From NCBI GenBank assembly GCA_012521995.1, contig JAAYLH010000117.1:1-43608 (forward strand): 43,608 bases of DNA, in the 5' to 3' direction. The stretch comes from Bacteroidales bacterium (lineage in GTDB: Bacteria; Bacteroidota; Bacteroidia; Bacteroidales; UBA7960). Below the pieces are notes generated by a model, which searched no databases, was not told the DNA's origin, and saw nothing but the letters and a program-made list of their open reading frames with translations. The position numbers and the translations under genes were made by a program. Each line of letters starts with the position of its first letter. Within the stretch, counting starts at the first letter, position 1. Shown here piece by piece: positions 8,415 through 16,041 of this stretch.

Positions 8415-9398
8415 TTAAGGAACTTCTACTGTGTTCAGAATCTCGTTGATGATGTCTTCAGTGCTGATGTTTTCTGCCTCAGCCTCATAGGTAAGCCCAA
8501 TCCTGTGACGCATCACGTCGGCACAAACTGCACGGACATCCTCGGGAATGACGTAGCCCCTCCGCTTGATGAAGGCATAAGCTTTGGATGCAAGGGCCAG
8601 GTTGATGCTGGCACGAGGCGACCCACCATAGCTAATCAGCGGCGCAAATTTCTCAAGTTTAAATTCTCCAGGGTAACGGGTGGCAAAGACAATATCTGTA
8701 ATGTAGTTCTCTATCTTCTCATCCAGGTAAACTTCACGCACAACGTTGCGCGCTTTGACGATATCTGCAGGCTCCAGTACAGGTTTGGTCTGCGGAAACG
8801 CCTCCAGCATATTGCGGCGCATAATCAGTTTTTCCTCTTCCCGGCTGGGATAGCCGATCATTACCTTCAGCATGAAACGGTCTACCTGGGCTTCGGGCAG
8901 GGGATAGGTGCCCTCCTGTTCAAGAGGGTTTTCGGTGGCCAGCACAAGAAAAGGCTCATCCAGAATAAAGCTATGATCACCTATGGTCACCTGGCGTTCC
9001 TGCATGGCTTCCAGCAATGCGCTCTGAACTTTGGCAGGGGCACGGTTGATCTCATCAGCAAGAATGAAGTTGGCAAACACAGGCCCCTTCCTCACAACAA
9101 ACTCTTCGCGTTTCTGGCTGTATATCATCGTTCCGATCAGGTCGGCTGGAAGCAGGTCAGGGGTAAACTGTATGCGGCTAAAACGAGCCTTAATGGTATT
9201 GGCAAGCGATTTAATAGCAAGCGTCTTTGCCAGCCCCGGCACCCCCTCGAGCAGGACATGCCCATTGGCCAGCAAACCGATCATCAAACGCTCAACCATG
9301 TTCTTCTGACCCACAATAACCTTATCCATTTCCATCGTCAGGATGTCCACAAATGCACTCTCCTGTTGAATCCGCTGGTTCAGTTCCTTGATGTCCAT
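8415..9398 (-). CDS. moxR: MoxR-family AAA+ ATPase
   Basis: This 327-residue protein is a single AAA+ module of the MoxR class. Walker A is GVPGLAKT (residues 52-59), and Walker B is FILADEINRAP near residue 110. The sensor region holds LATENPLEQEGTYPLPEAQ, the usual MoxR hallmark. The C-terminal lid ends in ISTEDIINEILNTVEVP. MoxR proteins are chaperone-like ATPases that act on VWA-domain partners, here DUF58, BatA and BatB. It is the first gene of the nine-gene operon. A -7-like element lies 29-36 bp upstream of the start. The plus-strand open frame over the same bases is a shadow. Confidence 0.95.
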   Translation of the reverse strand: MDIKELNQRIQQESAFVDILTMEMDKVIVGQKNMVERLMIGLLANGHVLLEGVPGLAKTLAIKSLANTIKARFSRIQFTPDLLPADLIGTMIYSQKREEFVVRKGPVFANFILADEINRAPAKVQSALLEAMQERQVTIGDHSFILDEPFLVLATENPLEQEGTYPLPEAQVDRFMLKVMIGYPSREEEKLIMRRNMLEAFPQTKPVLEPADIVKARNVVREVYLDEKIENYITDIVFATRYPGEFKLEKFAPLISYGGSPRASINLALASKAYAFIKRRGYVIPEDVRAVCADVMRHRIGLTYEAEAENISTEDIINEILNTVEVP

Positions 9399-9426
9399 AT
9401 ATCAATTTAGTTTAAATAATGTGACG

Positions 9427-9434
9427 CAAAAATA
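9427..9434 (-). promoter_or_regulatory. Possible -7 element of the moxR/Bat operon
   Basis: On the minus strand the sequence is TATTTTTG, an exact TAnnTTTG match 29 bp upstream of the moxR start. No TTTG lies at the usual 19-21 bp; the nearest (in GCTTTGG) is 13 bp away. This is only a half-supported promoter. Confidence 0.35.
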
Positions 9435-9526
9435 GCTAATAGCAAGCCAAAGCGCTACAATTTGGGCGTTAAAAATTGTTAAGCACCGAAAACCAGAAAA
9501 AATCGATCGTCAAACTGCCCACTATC

Positions 9527-10507
9527 CTAAAAAACAGACATTTGTGTATAGGAGGTGAAGCGCTGCAGGGCCTCGATCCCTGCAATGGAATTACCGTATT
9601 CATTTATGGCAGGGGCCCAAATGCATACGCTGTAATGCCTGGGATACACCGCAACAATGCCGCCGCCGACGCCGCTCTTGGCAGGAAGGCCCACCCTGTA
9701 GGCAAACTCACCCGATTCGTTGTATAAACCCGACATCAGCATCAGCGCATTCAAACGCTTGGCCTGGCTTATCGTAAGAATTTCCTCGCCCGAATGGGGG
9801 AGGACCCCGTGGTTGGCTAAATACAAAAAGGACCGCGACAAGCTCTCGGCAGACATCTCAAGAGCGCATTGCATAAAATAAAAATTGAGCACATCCTCAA
9901 CAGGATTCTTTATGTTTCCAAAACTGTACATAAAATGGGCAAGGGCAGCATTCCTGTGCCCCGTTTCTTTTTCGGACGCCGCAACCTCCTCGTCAAAATT
10001 TAGGGCGGAATCATTGCTAACCTTGCGTACAAAATCAAGAAATTGCCTCCAGGGGTACTTGTAATTGGATAATATGATATCGGCCACCACCAACGCCCCA
10101 GCGTTTATGAAAGGGTTGCGCGGAATACCGTACTCATGCTCTATTTGAACCAGGGAATTGAAAGAAGTTCCCGAAGGCTCTTTGCCCAGCCGTTGCCACA
10201 CCTCCTCACCAATGGCCTCATAAGCCAGGGTAAAAGAAAACACCTTCGAAATGCTTTGAATGGAAAAAGGCACCTGGTACTGCCCAACCCCATAAAATTC
10301 CCCCTTGATATCGTGCACACTAATGCCCAGATTGTCGCGGCTTACCCCTGCAAGGGCAGGGATGTAATCGGCAATGATCCCTTCGGCAGTAAAAGGCTTC
10401 ACCTCCTTATATATTCTTTCAATGATTCCCTGGCAGTCCATACTCTTCTTGTTAATTTTCCTGACAAAGATAATGCTTGAATGCTCATCATCCGGATAAA
10501 CCTTCAT
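9527..10507 (-). CDS. glsA: Glutaminase (serine-type, GlsA family)
   Basis: This enzyme hydrolyses L-glutamine to glutamate and ammonia in the cytosol. The beta-lactamase-like fold is recognised by FSIQSISKVF, where Ser85 and Lys88 form the catalytic SxxK. The conserved GIPRNPFINAGALVVAD and VGLPAKSGVGGGIVAV near the C-terminus also support it. Similarity to the E. coli YneH type runs the full length. The family usually starts at the equivalent of MDCQGIIE, so an ATG at 10441 (preceded by an AAGAAGAG purine run) is a plausible shorter start. The 22 extra N-terminal residues from 10507 are not typical. The gene is transcribed alone, divergent from the ABC operon; 128 bp separate it from moxR. 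Confidence 0.92.
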   Translation of the reverse strand: MKVYPDDEHSSIIFVRKINKKSMDCQGIIERIYKEVKPFTAEGIIADYIPALAGVSRDNLGISVHDIKGEFYGVGQYQVPFSIQSISKVFSFTLAYEAIGEEVWQRLGKEPSGTSFNSLVQIEHEYGIPRNPFINAGALVVADIILSNYKYPWRQFLDFVRKVSNDSALNFDEEVAASEKETGHRNAALAHFMYSFGNIKNPVEDVLNFYFMQCALEMSAESLSRSFLYLANHGVLPHSGEEILTISQAKRLNALMLMSGLYNESGEFAYRVGLPAKSGVGGGIVAVYPRHYSVCIWAPAINEYGNSIAGIEALQRFTSYTQMSVF

Positions 10508-10607
10508 TTATGACTTTGGCTGGAAGTTTTCTCAAATAACGTATAATACTGAATCACAATTTGTTATAAAATATTTAAAAAAACTTTTTAAAAAAAAGCA
10601 AAATAAG

Positions 10608-10640
10608 TTTGGATTGTAATGAAAAACTTTTTTACATTTG
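10608..10640 (+). promoter_or_regulatory. Bacteroidota-type promoter of the ABC/GntR operon
   Basis: A -33 TTTG (10608-10611) is separated by 21 bp from a -7 TACATTTG (10633-10640), an exact TAnnTTTG match. The start codon is at 10680. The predicted transcription start falls within the GntR-like operator. Confidence 0.65.
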
Positions 10641-10642
10641 TG

Positions 10643-10664
10643 GTGTATTAGTTAAGTGGTACAC
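10643..10664 (+). promoter_or_regulatory. Candidate YtrA-type GntR operator
   Basis: GTGTA (10643-10647) and TACAC (10660-10664) form an inverted repeat with a 12-bp spacer just after the -7 element. YtrA-subfamily GntR repressors bind GTGTA/TACAC palindromes of this kind. The operon encodes such a regulator, so autoregulation is a reasonable inference. Confidence 0.5.
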
Positions 10665-10679
10665 TAAAACAATAAAAAA

Positions 10680-11522
10680 ATGATAATCATAGAAAACGTA
10701 GTTTTCGCCTACAATCGCAAAAAGCCATTATTCAATGGTCTGAGCCTCAGGCTGGAAAAAGGCAACATTTACGGATTGCTTGGCAAAAATGGGGCAGGGA
10801 AAACCACCTTGCTCAAGATCATTGCAGGATTGGTATTTCCCCAATCGGGCAAATGCAGCCTGAATGGCTTTGAGTCAAAAGACCGGATCCCCGAAGCCCT
10901 GGAAGACATTTACATCCTGCCTGAAGAATTCGAATTGCCTTCCATTAAGATTCTTCAGTACGTCTCACTCAACGCGCCTTTTTACACGCGTTTCGATATG
11001 GAGAAATTCAACAACCTGATCGAAGAATTTCAGCTGGATCCCCAAAAGAAACTGAATCAGCTTTCCTACGGGCAAAAAAAGAAATTCCTGCTGGCTTTTG
11101 GCCTGAGCACCAACGCCAGGCTGATGCTGATGGACGAACCTACCAACGGGCTCGACATCCCTTCAAAGAGCCAGTTTCGCAAGGTGATCGCTGCCTCGAT
11201 GGAAGCCGACCAGATCATCATCATCTCTACCCACCAGGTGCGCGACCTGCAAAGCCTGATTGATCCCGTGATCATTATGGAGGATGGAAAGATCATTTTC
11301 AACCGCGGCATCGAGGACATCTCGCACAAACTCCTTTTTGAGCCCCAACATAAAAAGGAAGCAGGCGAAAAGATCCTTTACGCTGAAGAGGTCTTTGGCG
11401 GACAGTCTGCCGTGTTGCTAAATACTTCAAAGCGCGAAACCAGGGTTGATCTCGAACTATTGTTCAACGCCGTGATCAGCCAACCCAAAGCCATCAATGA
11501 TGTTTTTGAAAATCCCTCTTAA
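10680..11522 (+). CDS. ABC transporter ATP-binding protein
   Basis: This 280-residue nucleotide-binding subunit has Walker A GLLGKNGAGKTT (about residues 32-43), the signature LSYGQKKK (about 128-135), Walker B LMLMDEPTNGLD (about 147-158) and the switch His in IISTHQVRDL. The QKKK form of the signature is typical of the CcmA/YtrB-like exporter class. It pairs with the membrane protein encoded 2 bp downstream. ABC-permease-GntR order suggests an exporter or envelope-stress system like YtrABC-type loci. The substrate cannot be read from sequence. Confidence 0.92.
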   Translation: MIIIENVVFAYNRKKPLFNGLSLRLEKGNIYGLLGKNGAGKTTLLKIIAGLVFPQSGKCSLNGFESKDRIPEALEDIYILPEEFELPSIKILQYVSLNAPFYTRFDMEKFNNLIEEFQLDPQKKLNQLSYGQKKKFLLAFGLSTNARLMLMDEPTNGLDIPSKSQFRKVIAASMEADQIIIISTHQVRDLQSLIDPVIIMEDGKIIFNRGIEDISHKLLFEPQHKKEAGEKILYAEEVFGGQSAVLLNTSKRETRVDLELLFNAVISQPKAINDVFENPS

Positions 11523-11524
11523 CC

Positions 11525-12295
11525 ATGGAAAACAAAAATAACACCTTCAGTCTCAAACGGCTTTTCCTTTTGGGAAAACGCCAGATCATCTCCAATTATT
11601 CAGGAATGCTAATTGGATTCGCAGGGTTTACAGGAATCTTTTTGATCGTGAACCTCTTTACGGTATATTACAATCCTGGGGCTAAACTGAATCTTGAAGT
11701 TCCCTTCTATTTGATCCTTTTCATCGTAGGCTATGTGTTTACCAGTATTATTTTTGCCGAGGTTCAGAGCCCCCAGAAAAGCATTCCATTCTTGACGCTC
11801 CCTGTATCAAACCTTGAACGCCTGGTCAACGCCTGGCTGCTTACAGCAATCCTGTTTCCCATTTTGGTATTCCTGGGTTTTGCCCTTGTCATTGGCTTGG
11901 TCTACCTGATCCTGCAGGTGCCAATCCCCCGGGGAACCTTCGAATTCTTTTGGTCAGCACAAGTTTTAAAAGCTTTCATTCTTTACTTTATTACGCAATC
12001 CGTTTTTCTTTTCGGGGCCATGTATTTCCGCAAGCACAACTTCCTGAAAACCATCCTGAGCCTGTTTGTCATCCAGAGCGTAATAGGTCTTGTGGCCGCC
12101 CTGGTGGGATACCTGCTTTTCGGAACCCTGAACTTTGACGGAAATGAAATCGTAACCAATGCAGCCCTATCTCCAGGACTGGAAAAGTTCTTTTCCGAAA
12201 CCCTGGTTGATATCGTAAAATTTGCATTCTATTACCTGACCGTCCCATTTTTCCTTCTTCTCACCTGGTTTGGCATTAAAGAAAGGGAGGTATGA
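11525..12295 (+). CDS. ABC transporter permease (six-helix membrane protein)
   Basis: This 256-residue integral membrane protein has about six hydrophobic segments, including MLIGFAGFTGIFLIVNLF, FYLILFIVGYVFTSIIF, AILFPILVFLGFALVIGLVY and FAFYYLTVPFFLLLTWF. No periplasmic binding domain or ATPase motif is present. It starts 2 bp after the ATPase gene, and its last bases overlap the GntR start in an ATGA arrangement, so the three are coupled. It forms the membrane half of the transporter. Low sequence conservation is usual for this class, so the call rests on topology and context. Confidence 0.82.
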   Translation: MENKNNTFSLKRLFLLGKRQIISNYSGMLIGFAGFTGIFLIVNLFTVYYNPGAKLNLEVPFYLILFIVGYVFTSIIFAEVQSPQKSIPFLTLPVSNLERLVNAWLLTAILFPILVFLGFALVIGLVYLILQVPIPRGTFEFFWSAQVLKAFILYFITQSVFLFGAMYFRKHNFLKTILSLFVIQSVIGLVAALVGYLLFGTLNFDGNEIVTNAALSPGLEKFFSETLVDIVKFAFYYLTVPFFLLLTWFGIKEREV

Positions 12296-12669
12296 TTATG
12301 GAATTCAATGAAAATCAAGCGATATACCTGCAGATAGCCGATTATTTCTGCGAGAACATCCTGCAGCGAAAGTGGCAGCAAGGGGAGAAAATCCCCTCCA
12401 TCCGTGAGATTGCCGTTCAGGTAGAAGTCAATCCCAACACTGCCATGCGAACCTTCAACTATCTCCAGGACAAGGGGATCATCTTCAACAAGCGCGGCAT
12501 CGGCTATTTTGTCAGTGATGACGGGTACGAGAAAACCCTGGAGCTTAAAAAAGAGCAATTCATCCAGGAGGAACTGCCCCAGATGTTCCGTATGCTCGAT
12601 CTGCTGCGGATGGACTTTGGAGAGCTGGAAAAGCGTTACAAAACTTTCCGCGAGCAAAACAATAATTAA
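12292..12669 (+). CDS. GntR-family repressor, YtrA subfamily
   Basis: This 125-residue protein has an N-terminal winged helix (about residues 8-75) with IYLQIADYFCENIL, GEKIPSIREIAVQVEVNPNT and TAMRTFNYLQDKGII, the classic GntR helix-turn-helix and wing. Only a short helical tail follows (about 80-125), which defines the YtrA subgroup that lacks a large ligand domain. YtrA proteins repress neighbouring ABC exporters. Here the gene is third in the ABC operon and overlaps the permease gene by 4 bp. The candidate operator at 10643-10664 fits autoregulation. Confidence 0.9.
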   Translation: MIMEFNENQAIYLQIADYFCENILQRKWQQGEKIPSIREIAVQVEVNPNTAMRTFNYLQDKGIIFNKRGIGYFVSDDGYEKTLELKKEQFIQEELPQMFRMLDLLRMDFGELEKRYKTFREQNNN

Positions 12670-12707
12670 ACTTGCTTTTCTTCTGAAAAACAGAAAAAAC
12701 GATAGAA

Positions 12708-13451
12708 ATGAAGACGACAAACAAAATTCTTCTTGCAGCCATAATCCTGATCCTTGTAGCAATGACCGCGCTTATGGTCGTGGTCAGGGTCAACCTGAAA
12801 CTGGGTCCAGTAACCCAGGGAAGCCGGAACGTCATTACCGAAACGCGCCAGGTAGCCAGCTTCCGGGCCATAGAAGCCTCTGGTTCCGTAAAGGTCGAAT
12901 TGTTACAGGCCGAAGAAGTCGGCCTGACCGTAGAAGCCGACGACAACCTTCTCGAACTGGTGGTGACCGAAGTTGATAATGAGGTGCTGAAGATCCACCT
13001 GAAGGAAAGGGTGGGTAAGCACGAGGCCCTCGACGTGAGGGTGGATTTCGTGGCCATAGAATCGCTCAGGGCCTCTGCCGGGGCCAGGGTCACCTCGGTG
13101 AATACCCTCGCAGGACTTGCCCTCGAACTCATCATCAGCTCGGGAGCTTTCAGCGAGCTGGACCTCGATTTTGAGACCCTGACCCTGGAAGCCACTGCCG
13201 GTGCCCACGCCAAGCTCAGGGGTAAAGTCAATGAACTTTTCCTCAAAAGCAATGCGGGCTCCGAAGTGGATGCCAGCCAACTCCAGGCCAACACTGCCGA
13301 GATCTATTCCTCTTCGGGGGCTGTCAACCACGTGTTCGTAAATAATGAAATGTCGATTGATGCCAGTTCGGGCGCCCTGGTCAGTTACGGCGGCCAACCC
13401 GTGATTAAATCAATGAAAACAAATTCGGGCGCTGAAGTAAAAGCCCTCTGA
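12708..13451 (+). CDS. DUF2807 (GIN domain) exported protein
   Basis: This 247-residue protein has a membrane-spanning or signal segment (residues 6-25, LLAAIILILVAMTALMVV). It is followed by the DUF2807 beta-helix: FRAIEASGSVKVELLQAEE, then repeated strands with small residues (LRASAGARVTSV, LIISSGAFSELDLDF, LFLKSNAGSEVDASQL, IYSSSGAVNHVFV, IDASSGALVSYGG). The repeated SSGA/SAGA turns stack one per coil. The family is common in Bacteroidota and is thought to face the periplasm or surface; the name auto-transporter adhesin head is from Pfam, not from function. It is 38 bp after the GntR gene and before the operon terminator. Confidence 0.85.
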   Translation: MKTTNKILLAAIILILVAMTALMVVVRVNLKLGPVTQGSRNVITETRQVASFRAIEASGSVKVELLQAEEVGLTVEADDNLLELVVTEVDNEVLKIHLKERVGKHEALDVRVDFVAIESLRASAGARVTSVNTLAGLALELIISSGAFSELDLDFETLTLEATAGAHAKLRGKVNELFLKSNAGSEVDASQLQANTAEIYSSSGAVNHVFVNNEMSIDASSGALVSYGGQPVIKSMKTNSGAEVKAL

Positions 13452-13481
13452 GTTAAATCTTAATACTTTATCATTTTTTAC

Positions 13482-13517
13482 AGGCCGTCGCCACCCATAG
13501 GTTGCGACGGCCTTTTT
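13482..13517 (+). terminator. Terminator of the ABC/GntR/DUF2807 operon
   Basis: GGCCGTCGC (13483-13491) pairs with GCGACGGCC (13504-13512), a 9-bp GC-rich stem with a 12-nt loop, followed by TTTTT. It lies 31 bp after the DUF2807 stop codon. Confidence 0.9.
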
Positions 13518-13940
13518 CTGGAAATTATGGCTTCGTGCCAAATCTTCTTTTATGATTGAAAACAATAAAAACCATTTATTAAAACCATCAACAGCAATCT
13601 TAACAAAATTTCCCTCCGAAGAAAAACAGTTCCATCTTCTTAATTTCCCCATAGTTAATACGGAGTTTATACGGTTTAAAACGTATTAACTCCGTATTAA
13701 CTCCGTATTAACTATGAGCCTGGTCTTTCTTTTTCAGGTCAAAGCCCTGAGGCGGAATTCAGGAACTGAAAGTCTTATCTGACTTAAAATACTGTTATAT
13801 TGAATGTTACAAAAAAAATAAACGGGAAGACCGATAGGAGAGGGGCCATTTTGTTTAAAACAATAATTTAATTCTTACCGTAAGAAAAAAGGTTTTAGTA
13901 CCTTTACTGCTTCAAAAAAATACCCCTTAAATAGTCCAAA
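13518..13940. other. Intergenic region with one palindromic element
   Basis: These 423 bp contain no convincing gene. They hold the palindromic repeat at 13651-13715 and AT-rich sequence before the KAS III gene. A TACCTTTA at 13899-13906 is one base off the -7 consensus, but no TTTG lies at the right distance. Confidence 0.6.
13651..13715. repeat. Palindromic 11-bp-unit repeat element, copy 1
   Basis: The left arm (13651-13674) and right arm (13692-13715) are inverted repeats matching at 23 of 24 positions, with a 17-nt centre. The right side is made of direct 11-bp units TATTAACTCCG (13684-13694, 13695-13705, then a partial unit). The left arm has the complementary units. A second copy with the same geometry is at 36997-37057. 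Confidence 0.9.
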
Positions 13941-15023
13941 ATGAGACTGAAAAGATATTCCATCATTAAAGGTACCGGGAGTTTTGTTCCTGAAGTGGTT
14001 GTAAAAAATGAAGCTTTTCTTCAGAACAAATTTTATGAAAAAAACGGGGTTCCCCTTGAAAAGTCCAATGAGGAGATCATAGAAAAGTTCAGGGAAATCA
14101 CCGAGATAGAGGAGCGCAGATATGCCCGCGAAGACCAGAATACCGACGACCTGGCCTTTCTGGCAGCCCGGAATGCCATTGAGGATTCCGGCATTGATCC
14201 TGAGGATCTTGACTATGTAATTGTTGCACATAATTATGGCAATGTGTATTTTGGAAGTACAACCCCTGATACCGTACCTTCCATCGCATCCCGTGTTAAA
14301 CACAAGCTTGGAATAAAAAACCCCGGTACCGTTGCCTACGATCTTCCGTTCGGCTGCCCGGGCTGGGTGCAGGCAGTCATTCACGCCGACTATTTCATTA
14401 AATCGGGCGACGCCAGCCTGGCCCTGGTGATTGGAGCAGAGACGCTTTCCCGTATCTCTGACCCCCACGACATCGATTCGATGATCTATTCTGACGGTGC
14501 CGGTGCGGTTGTGCTTGAAAGTGTGGAAAGTGAGATTCCAGTGGGTATCCTGGCCCACAAAACCCGCAGCGATACTCTGGACCATTACAAGCTGCTTTGG
14601 ATGGACAAATCAAACAAGCCCGACTATCCGGGAGATGATCTCTTTATCAAGATGCTCGGGCGTAAAGTCTATGAATATGCCATAACCCATGTGCCGGTAC
14701 TTGTAAAAGAATGTATGGAAAAAGCAGGGGTGGGGATCGGGGATGTGAAGAAAATCCTGATTCACCAGGCCAACGGGAAGATGGACTATGTCATTGTTCA
14801 GAAAACCCTTCGTTTGTTTAAGGCATACGAGAAACCCGAAAACATCATGCCCATGATCATTGCCCGCCAGGGCAATAACTCGGTGGGCACGGTGCCCATC
14901 TTGCTCGATATGATCATGAAAAAGAAAATGGACCACCATACCCTTGAGCAGGGCGATCATTTCGTAATGGCTTCTGTAGGGGCAGGAATGAATATCAACG
15001 CCATAGTTTACCGCATCGTTTAG
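13941..15023 (+). CDS. 3-oxoacyl-ACP synthase III family protein (FabH-like)
   Basis: This 360-residue thiolase-fold condensing enzyme carries the full KAS III triad: Cys139 in DLPFGCPGW, His275 in ILIHQANGK and Asn312 in QGNNSVGT. KAS III enzymes condense an acyl-CoA with malonyl-ACP. It is longer than housekeeping FabH (about 320-335 residues) and has an N-terminal insertion (FYEKNGVPLEKSNEEII), like the Bacteroidota paralogues annotated as ketoacyl-ACP synthase III. It stands apart from other fatty-acid genes here, so it may serve a side pathway such as lipid or secondary-metabolite priming (inference). The ATG at 13941 agrees with the family start. Confidence 0.85.
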   Translation: MRLKRYSIIKGTGSFVPEVVVKNEAFLQNKFYEKNGVPLEKSNEEIIEKFREITEIEERRYAREDQNTDDLAFLAARNAIEDSGIDPEDLDYVIVAHNYGNVYFGSTTPDTVPSIASRVKHKLGIKNPGTVAYDLPFGCPGWVQAVIHADYFIKSGDASLALVIGAETLSRISDPHDIDSMIYSDGAGAVVLESVESEIPVGILAHKTRSDTLDHYKLLWMDKSNKPDYPGDDLFIKMLGRKVYEYAITHVPVLVKECMEKAGVGIGDVKKILIHQANGKMDYVIVQKTLRLFKAYEKPENIMPMIIARQGNNSVGTVPILLDMIMKKKMDHHTLEQGDHFVMASVGAGMNINAIVYRIV

Positions 15024-15049
15024 GGGAACATTTTTCTTCTGAAATTTTC

Positions 15050-15080
15050 TTTCAAAAAAGCAAAGGAATGGGTAAGTTTG
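15050..15080 (+). promoter_or_regulatory. Promoter candidate for the FkbM gene
   Basis: TTTC (15050-15053), 19 bp, then TAAGTTTG (15073-15080). The -7 box matches TAnnTTTG exactly and the -33 box matches in 3 of 4. The predicted leader contains a tandem CGCTTTGGGGC at 15085-15095 and 15097-15107. Confidence 0.5.
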
Positions 15081-15135
15081 CATTCGCTTTGGGGCCCGCT
15101 TTGGGGCTTTAAAAAAAGCTTGGCGGAAAAAAGAC

Positions 15136-15858
15136 ATGGAGATCAAAAAAATTCTGAAAAAAGGATTATCAAAACTGCATATTGACCTGACGCGCAATAT
15201 GCAATACGACCGCTTGACCTGGGAGATTATGGAGCGGACCATCAAACCCGGGTATAATTGCATTGATATTGGCTGTCATAAGGGCGAGGTGCTTGAACGC
15301 ATGGTTAAACTGTCGCCAACGGGCTTTCATTATGCCTTCGAACCCATTCCTGTATTTTACCAGAGGCTGCGCAGCCGTTTCAACGGAAATGTAAGTATTT
15401 TGCCTTTTGCCTTGTCGGGAAGCAACGGAACCGCCGAATTTCAGTTTGTTAAGAATGCTCCCGCTTACAGCGGCCTAAAAATGCGCAAATACGAGATCAA
15501 AAACCCTGACATTGAATCTATTACAGTCGAAAAAAAGCGCCTGGATGATCTGATTCCCGAAACAACTGCAATACATTTTATTAAATTAGATGTTGAAGGA
15601 GGAGAGTTTGATGTTTTTCGCGGCGCCTTTCGAATCCTCAAGCAGCAGAAGCCTATTGTGGTTTTCGAAAGCGGACTCGGTGCCAGTGAATTTTACGGAA
15701 CCCAACCTGAAGAAATGTTTTCATTCCTTGTAAAAGAACTTGGTTATAAAATTTCGCTGCTGAAAGATTATCTTGAAAGAAAACCTTCGCTGCAGGAGAA
15801 TAAATTCGTGGATGTGTTCCGTTCAACAAGCGAATATTATTTTGTTGCGCATCCTTAG
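15136..15858 (+). CDS. FkbM-family SAM-dependent methyltransferase
   Basis: This 240-residue protein has the SAM-binding motif I CIDIGCHKGE (residues 42-51), an acidic loop FEPIP near residue 69, and the FkbM hallmark IHFIKLDVEGGEFDVFRGA near residue 146. FkbM methyltransferases O-methylate small molecules, glycans or polyketides. In Bacteroidota they often act on surface polysaccharide, but no glycan genes are adjacent here, so the substrate is unknown. The gene has its own promoter candidate and is followed by a hairpin at 15986-16007. It is convergent with the TPR gene. Confidence 0.88.
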   Translation: MEIKKILKKGLSKLHIDLTRNMQYDRLTWEIMERTIKPGYNCIDIGCHKGEVLERMVKLSPTGFHYAFEPIPVFYQRLRSRFNGNVSILPFALSGSNGTAEFQFVKNAPAYSGLKMRKYEIKNPDIESITVEKKRLDDLIPETTAIHFIKLDVEGGEFDVFRGAFRILKQQKPIVVFESGLGASEFYGTQPEEMFSFLVKELGYKISLLKDYLERKPSLQENKFVDVFRSTSEYYFVAHP

Positions 15859-15985
15859 GTTGCCTGCAATTCCTAAAATCCTTCTTATTTATAGTTTACC
15901 TGAGGTTTACCTGCTGGCTTATTTAATGATGATACTTTGTCTTATAATTAATATTATGTTAACCAGTCTTTTTATTAAAATAAAT

Positions 15986-16007
15986 GGGGACCAAATTATT
16001 GGTCCCC
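15986..16007. terminator. Hairpin between convergent genes
   Basis: GGGGACCAA (15986-15994) pairs perfectly with TTGGTCCCC (15999-16007) around a 4-nt loop. T/A-rich sequence flanks it on both sides, but there is no long pure T run. It probably terminates the fkbM unit and the leftward TPR unit. Confidence 0.65.
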
Positions 16008-16041
16008 TATTAATAATCATTATCCGTAATGGATAGCGTCC

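Noticed and set aside
8505-9410. 301-codon plus-strand frame
   Set aside because: It is antisense to moxR and shows no family features.
9457-9479. Hairpin ACAATTT/AAATTGT after the glutaminase gene
   Set aside because: The 7-bp stem is AT-rich and lacks a following T run on the glutaminase strand.
13651-13715. CRISPR-like array
   Set aside because: The 11-bp units abut with no spacers and form an inverted repeat, so they cannot be a CRISPR array.
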